From SYFT01 sp964471115 (GTDB taxonomy: Bacteria; Acidobacteriota; Vicinamibacteria; Vicinamibacterales; SCN-69-37): DNA of 64,000 nt. Made by a program: the position numbers and the translations under genes. The notes under the pieces were generated by a model. That model was given only the letters and a program-made list of their open reading frames with translations, made no database searches and had not been told where the DNA came from. This document shows, piece by piece, positions 9,556 through 20,456 of this stretch; the first letter of the stretch is position 1, and each line of letters starts with the position of its first letter. The stretch lies in NCBI GenBank assembly GCA_964471115.1, contig CAYYFE010000016.1, forward strand, positions 12,771 to 76,770, written 5' to 3'.

Positions 9556-11958
9556 GGACTCGCTCATGGTGTCCCTCGGCGACACGCGGGTGGCGCGCAG
9601 GGCCGGGGACCAGCTGGCCAGGAGCGTGACCGCCAGCTGCAGGACCAACGCGGCGGCGTAGAGGCGTGGATCGAAGGGCGAGACGCCGGGCAGCAGTGCG
9701 CGGGCGGTGGAGGCGGCGGCGAAGGCGACGAGCAGGCCGACCACCAGGGCAGGCCCGGCCAGGCGCAGGGATTCGCCGATGATCAGGCGGCGCAGGTCGG
9801 CGGGCGTGGCGCCAAGCGCGAGCCGCACCCCGAATTCACGCGTGCGCTGGCTGACCAATTGCCAGGTGACGCCGAACAACCCGACCGTGACCAGAATCAC
9901 GGCCACGGCGCCGCACGTGGCGAAAAACGCGGCGGCCACGCGGGCCGGCCAGAGGGGCAGCGCCATGCGCTCCTGCATGGTCTGCACGGCCGCCGGCGGC
10001 AGCGTGTCGCCCAGTTCACGCCAGGCCTCGCGCATCGCGCGGGCGCCCGCGACGCCGTCGGTGTGCGCGCGGACGACCAGCGTCAGCGCGTCACCCAGCC
10101 CCGACGGCTGGAGCGGAACGTACACCATCGGGCGCGCCGTTTCCTGCAGCTGTGAGACCGAGACGTCCGCCGCAATCCCGATGACCTGCCGCGGCCGGCG
10201 CTGATCGTCGTACAGCCATTGACCCACCGCGAGGGCGCCAGGCCACAACGCCCGGGCGGCCGCGTCGTTGACCATCACCACGTCGGTGTCGCGGCCCAGT
10301 GGGGCCGCAAACGCGCGGCCTGCCCGCAGGGTGATCCCCATCGCGTCAAAGTAGGCGGGTGACACCGCCACGGCGGCGGCCGTGACGCAGCCGCCCGCAG
10401 CGCAATCACGGCCATCCGCCGAGGCCGTCATCGACCGGCCCACACCGAGCTGGAACGGCACTCGCTCGGCAATGCCGACCGCCGCGATGTCGGGTCGCGA
10501 CGCGAGACGGTCCGTCAACTCGCGCACCAGTTCCGCCTGCCGTTCCGGAGACGCCAGCGTCCTCGACGGGCTGATCTGCATCGTCGCCGTCTGCGTGAGG
10601 TTGAAGCCCGGGTCGCGCCGATCGAGCGCCACGAAGCTCGCGACAAAGAGCAGCGCCAGTGTCATGAAGGTGGTGGCGCCCACCACCTGAAGCCGGACGA
10701 ACAGGCGGCGCGCCGTGGCCGGCGCGAGGGCGCCCGACGCCGGACCCGAGCCGCTGCCCTTGAGCCAGCGAATGGGATCGACACGCGCGATGCGCCACGC
10801 GGGCGTGAGCGTGGGGACGGCCGCGGCGACCAGCACGAGCGCCGCCGTGAACGCGATCATCCGCCAGTCGACCGAGAAGTGCAGCCGCTGCGGAATCGGC
10901 GCCGGCAGACTGAGGCCGCCCAGCAGCGACTCGCTCCACGCGGCGACGAGCAGCGCGGCCGTGCCCGCCAGCGTGGCCAACACGAGGCCTTCGGCCAGCA
11001 ACAGGCGCGTGAGCCGGTGACGGCCCGCACCAAGTGCCGCGCGAATACCCAGTTCGCGCTGGCGCTCCACCGACCGAGCGAGGATCAGACCGGCGACGTT
11101 GAAACACGCGATCAGCAGCACCAGTCCCACCGCCGCCAGGCCCAGCAGCGCCGCGCTGCCCAGCTGGCGCGCTTCGGGGTGCCCCTCGCGAATGGGGATG
11201 TACTGCGCGCGCACGCGATCGCGCTCGCCGGTCTCGGCGAGTCCGCGCGCCAGCGCCAGCATCTCCGCGTCAATTTGCGCCCGGGTCGCCTCCGCCTTCG
11301 GTCGCGCCACCATCGTCAGCCATTCGGCGTTGCCGTCGGCCGCCGGGTCGAGGCGCAGCGCGGGCAAGGCGTCAAAGGTGAACCAGACGTGGGGTTCGAA
11401 CAGGCCGCCAGGGCCCTGGAAGTCGTCGGCCACGATGCCGATGACCGAGGCGAGTTGTCCGTTGAGCACCGGTGTGATCGTCGTCAGGTCTGCGGCGCCC
11501 CAGCGCGCGCGCCAGTACCGCTCGCTCATCAGGATGGGCACGGCGCCTGACGGCACATCACGGCTGCTGAGCACGCGCCCGGCCACTGTGGGCGCGGGGA
11601 CAATCGTGAAGTAGTCGGAGGAGACGGCCAGCGCCCAGATCTGTTCGGGCCCGGCCGCGCTGACGGCCGTCAGCGGCAGCCGGCCCTCAGCCGCGGCCAC
11701 GTCCAGCGTGGACGCCGCACGCACCGCGTCGAACGTGGTTCGGCTCACCGACGCGTGGGGATCGGCCGTCGTGCCGACAAACACCCAGCCGTACGTGTCT
11801 GAGCCGGCGACGGCAAACGGCCGGAACACCAGGGCGTTGACGCTGGAGAAGGCCACCGTATTGACGCCCAGTCCGAGGGCCAGGGTGAACACCACCAGAG
11901 CGGCGTGGGCCGGCCGTCGACTCAGACTGCGCAGGGCGTACTGCAGGTCAGCGAACAT
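9553..11958 (-). CDS. ADOP-type orphan ABC permease (MacB/FtsX family)
   Basis: Inner-membrane permease of the acidobacterial duplicated orphan permease class: two MacB_PCD plus FtsX modules in one chain with no partner ATPase gene. 801 aa. Motifs: N-terminal FADLQYALRSLSRRPAHA, the first FtsX block with LARSVERQRELGIRAALGAG, a second periplasmic domain, and a C-terminal FtsX block QRTREFGVRLALGATPADLR. Substrate unknown. The stop codon lies in the 9525-9555 palindrome. The DUF998 gene ends 9 bp upstream on the same strand, so the two are probably cotranscribed. Confidence 0.9.
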   Translation of the reverse strand: MFADLQYALRSLSRRPAHAALVVFTLALGLGVNTVAFSSVNALVFRPFAVAGSDTYGWVFVGTTADPHASVSRTTFDAVRAASTLDVAAAEGRLPLTAVSAAGPEQIWALAVSSDYFTIVPAPTVAGRVLSSRDVPSGAVPILMSERYWRARWGAADLTTITPVLNGQLASVIGIVADDFQGPGGLFEPHVWFTFDALPALRLDPAADGNAEWLTMVARPKAEATRAQIDAEMLALARGLAETGERDRVRAQYIPIREGHPEARQLGSAALLGLAAVGLVLLIACFNVAGLILARSVERQRELGIRAALGAGRHRLTRLLLAEGLVLATLAGTAALLVAAWSESLLGGLSLPAPIPQRLHFSVDWRMIAFTAALVLVAAAVPTLTPAWRIARVDPIRWLKGSGSGPASGALAPATARRLFVRLQVVGATTFMTLALLFVASFVALDRRDPGFNLTQTATMQISPSRTLASPERQAELVRELTDRLASRPDIAAVGIAERVPFQLGVGRSMTASADGRDCAAGGCVTAAAVAVSPAYFDAMGITLRAGRAFAAPLGRDTDVVMVNDAAARALWPGALAVGQWLYDDQRRPRQVIGIAADVSVSQLQETARPMVYVPLQPSGLGDALTLVVRAHTDGVAGARAMREAWRELGDTLPPAAVQTMQERMALPLWPARVAAAFFATCGAVAVILVTVGLFGVTWQLVSQRTREFGVRLALGATPADLRRLIIGESLRLAGPALVVGLLVAFAAASTARALLPGVSPFDPRLYAAALVLQLAVTLLASWSPALRATRVSPRDTMSES

Positions 11959-11967
11959 GCACTGCCG

Positions 11968-12654
11968 TTACGAGACATCCGGGGGTGTGGTTCGGTTCCG
12001 CGCGTGGAGCAGGCCCACCGCCAGCACCCCCGACCACAGCAGGAACGCGTAGAGGAAGACGCGTTCGACCACGCCGACCCCCGGTGTGGGCCGCTGCCAG
12101 ATCATGAGCGGGACGTACACAAACGTGCCGAGGCCGAACAGGAACGCGACGGGAGTCACCAGTCGCGAGAATCGACGGAACCGGTTCCCCAGCGCGTTCG
12201 TGCCGGCGAACATGGTCGCGGTCAGCAACAGCACCATCAGCGCGCCCATCGCGATGTGACCGGCGTCAGTCACCGCGAAGGCGTCGCCGCGTTGATGCAT
12301 CGGCACGAACGACCACAGCGGCCCCGAGAGGACAAACGCGACCATCAGCCAGCCGAGCACCCGCACCTGCGGGCGCGTGCGGCCTTCAAGGACGATGGCG
12401 GTGGTGAAGGCGGTGAAGAGGAAGGCGTAGACCTGCAGAAACGCGCCCCACAACGCCGCGGTCGGCGCGCCAACGGCCGACAGTTCGCTGATGACCTGAT
12501 GCGCGAAGCTGTAGTTGGGATAGCGGAGTCCGCAGACGACATCCGCGGCGATGTAGACGACCGGCGACAACGCGCCCAAGACGAGCAGCAGGGTTCGAAC
12601 CACGGCAGTGGTGCTCCCGGCCCCGGGCGGAGAGGCCCTGCTCTGAGCATACAT
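11968..12654 (-). CDS. DUF998-like membrane protein
   Basis: 228-aa integral membrane protein with about six hydrophobic segments, beginning near residue 18 (VVRTLLLVLGALSPVVYIAA); the pattern and YPNYSFAHQVISELSA resemble DUF998. Function unknown. The ATG at 12654 shares its A with the final A of the tRNA-Leu CCA end, so RNase processing of a joint transcript would cut at the start codon. A GTG at codon 18 (12603) is a possible alternative start. Neither has a clear ribosome site. A much longer in-frame extension through the tRNA is not credible. Confidence 0.7.
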   Translation of the reverse strand: MYAQSRASPPGAGSTTAVVRTLLLVLGALSPVVYIAADVVCGLRYPNYSFAHQVISELSAVGAPTAALWGAFLQVYAFLFTAFTTAIVLEGRTRPQVRVLGWLMVAFVLSGPLWSFVPMHQRGDAFAVTDAGHIAMGALMVLLLTATMFAGTNALGNRFRRFSRLVTPVAFLFGLGTFVYVPLMIWQRPTPGVGVVERVFLYAFLLWSGVLAVGLLHARNRTTPPDVS

Positions 12655-12743
12655 GGTGCCGGGGGTGGGAATCGAACCCACACGTCCCTGTGGGGGACTC
12701 GGGATTTTAAGTCCCGTGCGTCTGCCAGTTTCGCCACCCCGGC
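12654..12743 (-). tRNA. tRNA-Leu (anticodon UAA), CCA encoded
   Basis: Class II tRNA of 90 nt including an encoded CCA. Acceptor GCCGGGG pairs with CCCCGGC before discriminator A. The anticodon loop reads ACTTAAAAT with UAA, the variable arm is long (GAGTCCCCCACAGGGACGT), and the T loop reads GTTCGATTC. It sits between the NfeD promoter region and the DUF998 gene, with the last base shared with that gene's start codon. Confidence 0.95.
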
Positions 12744-12779
12744 AGGGGGCTGAGTGAAGGTAGCACGGGGGGATGGGAG

Positions 12780-12849
12780 TTATTTGGGATTGAGGATTGA
12801 GGATTGAGGATTTGTCCGCACTTCGCACTTCGCACTCCGCACTCCGCAC
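12780..12849. repeat. Composite heptamer element (GATTGAG array + CGCACTT array), copy 1
   Basis: Three GATTGAG heptamers (12788-12808), a short spacer, then four CGCACTT/CGCACTC heptamers (12817-12844). The same two arrays in the same relative order occur inverted at 25719-25820. It lies between tRNA-Leu and nfeD. Confidence 0.88.
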
Positions 12850-12869
12850 CGATCGATCCTCAATTCGAA

Positions 12870-12887
12870 TAGAATCTCCCCCAGGAG
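12870..12887 (+). promoter_or_regulatory. Candidate -10 and Shine-Dalgarno of nfeD
   Basis: TAGAAT (12870-12875) resembles a -10 box; AGGAG (12883-12887) is a good ribosome site 6 nt before the ATG. The -10 call is weak because the transcript would start at the ribosome site and no -35 is apparent within the repeat-filled upstream DNA. Confidence 0.35.
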
Positions 12888-12893
12888 CGTCCC

Positions 12894-13343
12894 ATGGAAA
12901 TCCTCTGGTGGCATTGGCTCGTGATTGGCCTGCTGCTGGTATTGGCGGAACTGGCCACGGCCGGCGGGTTCTACGTGATCTTCTTCGGCGTGTCGGCGCT
13001 GATCGTCGGCGTGCTGGCGGGTTTTGGCGCGGCCGGCCCGATGTGGGTGCAACTGCTGCTGTTCTCCGTCCTGTCGGTCGCGTCGCTCGTGCTGTTCCGC
13101 GCGCGGCTGCTGCAGTGGGTGCAGCACGACCCGCAGCAGCCCGAGATTGACACGCTGGTCGGCGAGATCGGCGTCGCCAGCTCCGAACTGACGCCCGGCA
13201 CGGTGGGCCGCGTGGAAGTGCGCGGCGCGGCCTGGTCGGCGCGCAACATCGGCGCGGCCGCGGTCACCCCCGGCACGCGCATCCGCGTCGTCCGCGTGGA
13301 CGGCCTCATGTTGGATATCGAACCGGAAGGAGCCCGCTCGTGA
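12894..13343 (+). CDS. nfeD: NfeD family membrane protein
   Basis: 149 aa, the short (NfeD1b) form. Three hydrophobic segments (about 6-75) precede an OB-fold NfeD domain (GEIGVASSELTPGTVGRVEV to the end). NfeD proteins partner SPFH proteins at membrane microdomains, and here the SPFH gene follows with GTG overlapping the TGA, the classic pair. The start at 12894 has a strong AGGAG site. Confidence 0.93.
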   Translation: MEILWWHWLVIGLLLVLAELATAGGFYVIFFGVSALIVGVLAGFGAAGPMWVQLLLFSVLSVASLVLFRARLLQWVQHDPQQPEIDTLVGEIGVASSELTPGTVGRVEVRGAAWSARNIGAAAVTPGTRIRVVRVDGLMLDIEPEGARS

Positions 13344-14257
13344 ACGAAGGCGCCGTCGTTGCCATTGTCCTGGCCGTCCTGGTCCTCATCATCATCGCCA
13401 AGACGGCGGTGGTGGTGCCGCAGCAGAGCGCGTATGTCGTCGAACGACTGGGCCGCTACAGCGGCACGCTGTCGGCCGGGTTCCACATCCTGATCCCGTT
13501 CCTGGATGTCATCCGGTACAAACACTCGCTGAAAGAAGCCGCGCTCGACATCCCGGCGCAGGTCTGCATCACCCGCGACAACGTGCAGGTGGGCGTCGAC
13601 GGCATCCTGTACCTGAAGGTGCTGAACCCGGAGCGCGCGTCCTACGGCATCTCGGACTTCGTGTTTGCCATCAGCCAGCTGGCGCAGACCACGCTGCGTT
13701 CGGAAGTCGGCAAGATCGACCTCGACCGCACGTTCGAGGAACGCATGAACATCAACGCCTCGATCGTCTCCGAACTCGACAAGGCGAGTGAGGCGTGGGG
13801 CGTGAAGGTGCTGCGCTACGAGATCAAGAACATCACGCCGCCGCACGACGTGCTGGCCGCGATGGAAAAACAGATGCGCGCCGAGCGCGAAAAGCGCGCG
13901 GTGATCCTGACGTCGGAAGGCTCGCGCGATGCGGCCATCAACACGGCTGAAGGCGAAAAACAGCAGGTCATCAAGGCGTCGGAAGCCAACAAGCAGCAGC
14001 AGATCAATGAAGCCGAAGGTCAGGCCGCCGCGATCCTCGCCGTCGCCTCCGCGACGGCCGAAGGCATCCGCAAGGTGGCCGAAGCCATCCGTCAGCCGGG
14101 CGGCATGGAAGCCACCCAGCTGCGCGTGGCCGAGCAGTACGTGGAGCAGTTCGGCCAGCTGGCCAAGGTGGGGAACACGATGATCCTGCCCACCAACGCC
14201 GCCGACGTGGCGTCCATGGTGGCGTTGGCCTCGAAGGTGTTCAAAGACACGAAATAA
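13340..14257 (+). CDS. qmcA: SPFH/Band 7 protein (QmcA/stomatin type)
   Basis: 305-aa membrane-anchored oligomeric scaffold. N-terminal TM helix (about 6-25), then the SPFH domain with VVPQQSAYVVERLGRYSGTL and LDIPAQVCITRDNVQVGVDG, and a C-terminal coiled coil rich in EGEKQQVIKASEANKQQQ. GTG start at 13340 overlaps the nfeD stop (GTGA), implying translational coupling. Members are thought to shape membrane domains and influence proteases. Convergent with the MgtC/DUF4010 gene; the gap is filled by CAGGGNN repeats. Confidence 0.94.
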   Translation: MNEGAVVAIVLAVLVLIIIAKTAVVVPQQSAYVVERLGRYSGTLSAGFHILIPFLDVIRYKHSLKEAALDIPAQVCITRDNVQVGVDGILYLKVLNPERASYGISDFVFAISQLAQTTLRSEVGKIDLDRTFEERMNINASIVSELDKASEAWGVKVLRYEIKNITPPHDVLAAMEKQMRAEREKRAVILTSEGSRDAAINTAEGEKQQVIKASEANKQQQINEAEGQAAAILAVASATAEGIRKVAEAIRQPGGMEATQLRVAEQYVEQFGQLAKVGNTMILPTNAADVASMVALASKVFKDTK

Positions 14258-14263
14258 AGGTCA

Positions 14264-14319
14264 CAGGGCGCAGGGCGCAGGGCACAGGGCACAGGGATCA
14301 GGGAACAGGGATCAGGGTG
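14264..14319. repeat. Tandem array, 8 heptamers CAGGGNN (locus 1)
   Basis: Units CAGGGCG, CAGGGCG, CAGGGCA, CAGGGCA, CAGGGAT, CAGGGAA, CAGGGAT, CAGGGTG. The stop and last codons of the MgtC/DUF4010 gene lie in the array, which therefore encodes that protein's final residues. Related arrays: 39556-39618 and 48552-48593. Confidence 0.95.
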
Positions 14320-15548
14320 AACCCGCCCACGCCGAGCACGAGGGCCATGGCCAGCAGGCCGGCGAAGGCCAGGCCGCGATACACGCCCTGACCGAGCACC
14401 AGGGCGAGTCCGGCCTTGAAGATCGTGTTCGAGAGGATGCCCAGCGTCAGCGCGGCGGCGGCCGCGCGCAGATCCGCGCCGTCAGCCGCGCGCTGCGCCA
14501 TCGACACCGTCAACGCGTCCACGTCCGTCAGGCCCAGCACGGCGGCCGAGCCGAACAGGCCGGCCGCCCCGAAGCGGTCCTCGGCCAGCGCCACGATGAT
14601 CAGCACGATCTGAAACGCCACGGCCATCTGCAGCGCGGCCGAGACCTGCAGCGGGTTGTCCTGTGCCGGCGCCTTGTGCGCCGTGTCCGACGTCCGGATG
14701 CCGCGCGCCAGCAGCAGCAAACCGATGGCCACCGGTCCAAGGAAGACGGGCCAGATGGCCGCCGCCAGCGACGGCGCCAGCACCGCGGCGGCGACCAGCA
14801 CCCGAGGAAACAGCGTGACGTTGGCGCCCATCACTCCGGCGGCCAGCGCCAGTCCCGCTTCGGGATGCGCGCGGCTCAACCGCGAGAACGTCAGCGTCAC
14901 CGAGGTGGACGACACCAGGCCGCCCAGCGCGCCCGCCACGGCGTACCCGCGGCGGGCTCCCCAGGCGCGGCGGGCGAGGAACCCGAGAAAACTCAATCCC
15001 GAGAAAAAGAGCACCAGCATCCACAGCTGACGCAGACGGATGCCCTCGAACGATCCGACGGGCCAGATCGGATCGGCGGGCAGCAACGGCAGAATCACGG
15101 TGGCCATCACCGCAAATCGCGCCGCCGAGATGAGTTCGGTTTCGCCCAGCCGGCTGACCAGGCCGTGCAGGCGGGATTTCTCGGCCAGCAGCAGCACCGT
15201 GACGGCCGTGATGGCCGACGCCACCGTCGGCTGGCCATACCCGGCCAGCACCCCCGCCACGACGACCACCAGCGCGGCGACTTCGGTCGTGGCGTCGACA
15301 TCGCCACGGCTGGCCGACACGTACGCGGCGATCACAATGCCGACCAGGCCGGCCAGAAGCACCGTCGCCGGTCCCTCCATGCCGGTGCCCAGCCACCAGC
15401 CCGCGATGCCGGCGACCAGGCCCATCATCGTGAACGTGCGCAGCCCGCCGAACCGGGCGTTCACGCCGGTGGCGTGGCCGCTCCATTGCCGTTCCACGCC
15501 GACGGCCAGGCCGGTCAGCGTGGCGATGACGAGCGCGTCGAGGGGCAT
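14298..15548 (-). CDS. MgtC/SapB family protein with DUF4010
   Basis: 416-aa polytopic membrane protein. The N-terminus has the MgtC/SapB core (LTGLAVGVERQWSGH, FGGLRTFTMMGLVAGIAGWW) and the C-terminal two thirds are DUF4010 helices (GALGGLVSSTSVTLTFSRLS). Function of this fusion is unknown; MgtC proteins relate to Mg2+ limitation and ATP synthase modulation, but DUF4010 fusions may be transporters. It starts 1 bp after the M28 peptidase stop, so it is the last gene of the operon. Its final five codons (LIPVP) come from the CAGGGNN array. Confidence 0.85.
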   Translation of the reverse strand: MPLDALVIATLTGLAVGVERQWSGHATGVNARFGGLRTFTMMGLVAGIAGWWLGTGMEGPATVLLAGLVGIVIAAYVSASRGDVDATTEVAALVVVVAGVLAGYGQPTVASAITAVTVLLLAEKSRLHGLVSRLGETELISAARFAVMATVILPLLPADPIWPVGSFEGIRLRQLWMLVLFFSGLSFLGFLARRAWGARRGYAVAGALGGLVSSTSVTLTFSRLSRAHPEAGLALAAGVMGANVTLFPRVLVAAAVLAPSLAAAIWPVFLGPVAIGLLLLARGIRTSDTAHKAPAQDNPLQVSAALQMAVAFQIVLIIVALAEDRFGAAGLFGSAAVLGLTDVDALTVSMAQRAADGADLRAAAAALTLGILSNTIFKAGLALVLGQGVYRGLAFAGLLAMALVLGVGGFTLIPVP

Positions 15549-15549
15549 G

Positions 15550-16479
15550 TCACTTCCCGAACGGCAGACCCTCGTCGAACGTCCGAATCGCCACCGCCAT
15601 CGTCTGCACGACCCGGTAGAAGAAGTCGTGGGTCATCGTCTCGTAGTCGTCACTGGCCTTGTGGTGGTTCTCGAAATCCTCGACGCCGAAGTAGAGGCAC
15701 GGAATCTTCGCCTCGCAGAACGGGAAGTGGTCGGAGGCCCGTGTCCAGTCCTCCACACCTTTTTCGTCCGGGTTGTCGTGGCCCATGCGCAGCGTGATGT
15801 TGGCCGCCGCGGCGATGCGTTCGATGTACGGCTTGAGGAACGGCTGCTGGTGTGTGCCGACGACGTACAGCAGGTCCTTGGCGTCACGGCCGATCATGTC
15901 CATGTTGATGTTCAGCGCCAGCTGGGCGAGCGGCACCGGCGGCTCGGCGACGAACCGGCGCGCGCCCTGCAGGCCCGACTCTTCCGCATCGAGCGCCGCA
16001 AAGATGATCGTGTTGGCCGGGCGATTCGCCGAGAAGTACTTGGCCAGCGCGAAGAGCGCCGCGGTGCCCGAGGCGTTGTCGTCGGCGCCATTGAACACCA
16101 CGCCGTTGCGCACGCCGAGATGGTCGTAGTGGGCGGTCACGACAATGGCGCGATCCGGCGTGCGTGTGCCGGTGATACGGCCCAGCACATTGACGCCGGT
16201 GCGCGTCGCGCCGCCGGCGCCGCGGCCCGACGTGAACTCGAAGGGATGTTCAAACGACGCGCCCAAGGGCTCGAGGCCCGACGCCTTGAACCGTTCGATC
16301 ACGTACGCCCGCGCCTTGGCGCCGCCCGGGGTGCCGACCAGCCGGCCTTCCATGTCGTCGGCCGAGAGAATCTGCAGATCCTTGAGCAACTGCGCGCGGT
16401 CGATGGGGATGGCGCCGGCCGGCGATTGCGCCGTGACGGCTGTGAGGGCGAAGAGCAGAATCGGGAGAAGTCGCAACAT
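15550..16479 (-). CDS. M28 family zinc aminopeptidase, secreted
   Basis: 309-aa di-zinc aminopeptidase, probably periplasmic. Signal peptide residues 1-18 (ending TAVTAQ). Metal and catalytic residues are present: TAHYDHLG (His, Asp), NGADDNASGTAAL (bridging Asp), DAEESGLQGAR (Glu base and ligand), NINMDMIGR (Asp) and DHFPF (His). The start at 16479 gives the signal peptide; upstream codons belong to a shadow of the kinase gene. It lies 7 bp after the kinase stop, in an aminotransferase-kinase-peptidase-MgtC operon. Confidence 0.92.
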   Translation of the reverse strand: MLRLLPILLFALTAVTAQSPAGAIPIDRAQLLKDLQILSADDMEGRLVGTPGGAKARAYVIERFKASGLEPLGASFEHPFEFTSGRGAGGATRTGVNVLGRITGTRTPDRAIVVTAHYDHLGVRNGVVFNGADDNASGTAALFALAKYFSANRPANTIIFAALDAEESGLQGARRFVAEPPVPLAQLALNINMDMIGRDAKDLLYVVGTHQQPFLKPYIERIAAAANITLRMGHDNPDEKGVEDWTRASDHFPFCEAKIPCLYFGVEDFENHHKASDDYETMTHDFFYRVVQTMAVAIRTFDEGLPFGK

Positions 16480-16486
16480 GGGTTGA

Positions 16487-19035
<2,549 letters not shown>

Positions 19036-19039
<4 letters not shown>

Positions 19040-20133
19040 GGCAGGTCGCGCAGGGCGATCGACAGGCGGCGCAGGCCTTCCGCCAGCGGCGCGGTGGCGC
19101 CGGCCAGGCTGATGCGGATGTGCGACGGCGCGTCGAAGAACCGGCCGGGCACCACGGCCACGCCGTGCCGTGCCGCCAGGTCGTCCACAAACGCGTCGGC
19201 TGACGTGAGCCCGCGCACCTGGGGAAACATCACCGTGGCGCCGACCGGGCCGCCCAACGCCAGCCGTGTCTCGGCGAGCGCGAACCCGCGCGCCAGCTCG
19301 AGATTGGCCGACACGATCACGCGGGTCCGTTCCTGCAGGCGCGGCATCCTCGAGAACGCGAATGCGCCAAGGCGGTCCGACACCGCGCTGCCGACCGCTT
19401 CCACCAGGTCGCGCACGCGCCACAGGCGCGTCACCAGCGCCGGCGGCGCAATCGCCCACCCGCACCGCAGACCGTTGAGGCCGTACGCCTTGGTGAGGCT
19501 GCTGGTCACCACCACCGGACCATCGAGCCGCGTGGCCGAGACGACCGGCGCCGCGTGGCCCGCGGCCAGGTTCACCGCATCCAGATACACCTCGTCCACC
19601 AGCAGATACGCGCCCGCGGCATCGGCCAGCGCCACCAGGCCCTTCAGCGTGTCCTGATCGAGGCACGTGCCCGACGGATTGTGGGGCGTGGTGACGATGA
19701 TCAGGCGCGTGCGGATCGTGAGTTTGGCGCGCACCTCGTCGAGGTCGATGCCGAACCGCCGGCTGAGCGGCCGGCCGAAGCGCTGGACGCGCGCGCCCAG
19801 CAGGGTGCAGGCGCCGACCAGCGGGTCGTATCCCGGTTGCTCAATCAGCACCTCGTCACCCGGCCCGACCAGCGCCGCGATGGTGAGGAAGTTCGCGCCT
19901 GAACAGCCCGTGGCCGTGACGACGCGCGAGGCGGGCACGCCGGCGTGGGCCGCGATGGCCTCGCGCAGCGGCGCATAGCCGTTGTCGTTGGGCGCCGTCA
20001 GCTCGAGGGCGTCGGCCGCGCCGGGCAGGTCGTCGAGCCGGCAGGGCAGCAGGTTGCTGCCGGCCAGATCGATCTCGGCCGGCGTCCGCGTTTTCGCCCA
20101 GAGCATGTATGGCGCAAGGGATTCGGTGAGCAT
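19036..20133 (-). CDS. PLP-dependent class I/II aminotransferase
   Basis: 365-aa fold-type I aminotransferase, cytoplasmic. PLP lysine is Lys215 in SSLTKAYGL; other landmarks are HNPSG (151-155), LLVDEVYLDA and the arginine in HIRISLA near the C-terminus. Substrate cannot be assigned; the class includes aspartate, histidinol-phosphate and capreomycidine-type enzymes. It is the first gene of the four-gene minus-strand operon and overlaps the kinase gene by 4 bp. The 78-aa gene ends 11 bp upstream. Confidence 0.9.
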
Positions 20134-20143
20134 GGGGAGGCGC

Positions 20144-20380
20144 TCAGTCCTGAGTCAGGGTGCGTCGCAGGTCCGTGATGGCCGCTTCCAGGGCGCGCCG
20201 ACGGGCGGGGTGGGTGGTGGCGGCCAGCGCCTGTTCGGCCTGCGCCAGCGCCATCACCACGCGCTGCCGCGCCTGGGTGCGCTGCGCGTCCTCCGGCGTG
20301 ATCGGACGCACCCGCGTCCGCGCCGCCGCGCGCTCCTCCTGCTGGGCTTCGACCGACTTGCTCTCCCACCCTCTGGCCAT
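20144..20380 (-). CDS. Small conserved hypothetical protein
   Basis: 78 aa, highly charged and helical, starting MARGWESKSVEAQQEE. I recall this RGWESKSVE N-terminus as a small acidobacterial hypothetical, but no function is known. The ATG at 20380 has GAGGT a few bases upstream; a longer frame has no support. The sequence continues RTRVRPITPEDAQRTQARQ with a likely coiled coil to the end. Probably cotranscribed with the aminotransferase. Divergent from tesA. Confidence 0.7.
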   Translation of the reverse strand: MARGWESKSVEAQQEERAAARTRVRPITPEDAQRTQARQRVVMALAQAEQALAATTHPARRRALEAAITDLRRTLTQD

Positions 20381-20431
20381 CGTGTGACCTCGACGAATCC
20401 TGGACCCCGCCGGACCTCGGACCCTGGACCA

Positions 20432-20437
20432 TACAAT
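20432..20437 (+). promoter_or_regulatory. Candidate -10 box of the tesA operon
   Basis: TACAAT about 20 bp before the tesA ATG, in the only AT-rich patch of the divergent intergenic region. No clear -35. Confidence 0.3.
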
Positions 20438-20456
20438 ATCCGTAAGGCTGTCTGTG

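Noticed and set aside
12655..12849. Extension of the DUF998 protein through the tRNA
   Set aside because: It would translate the tRNA and the composite repeat; the tRNA fold is unambiguous.
19040..19666. N-terminal extension of the hybrid kinase
   Set aside because: It is a shadow of the aminotransferase gene; ATG 19039 with the ATGA overlap is the natural start.
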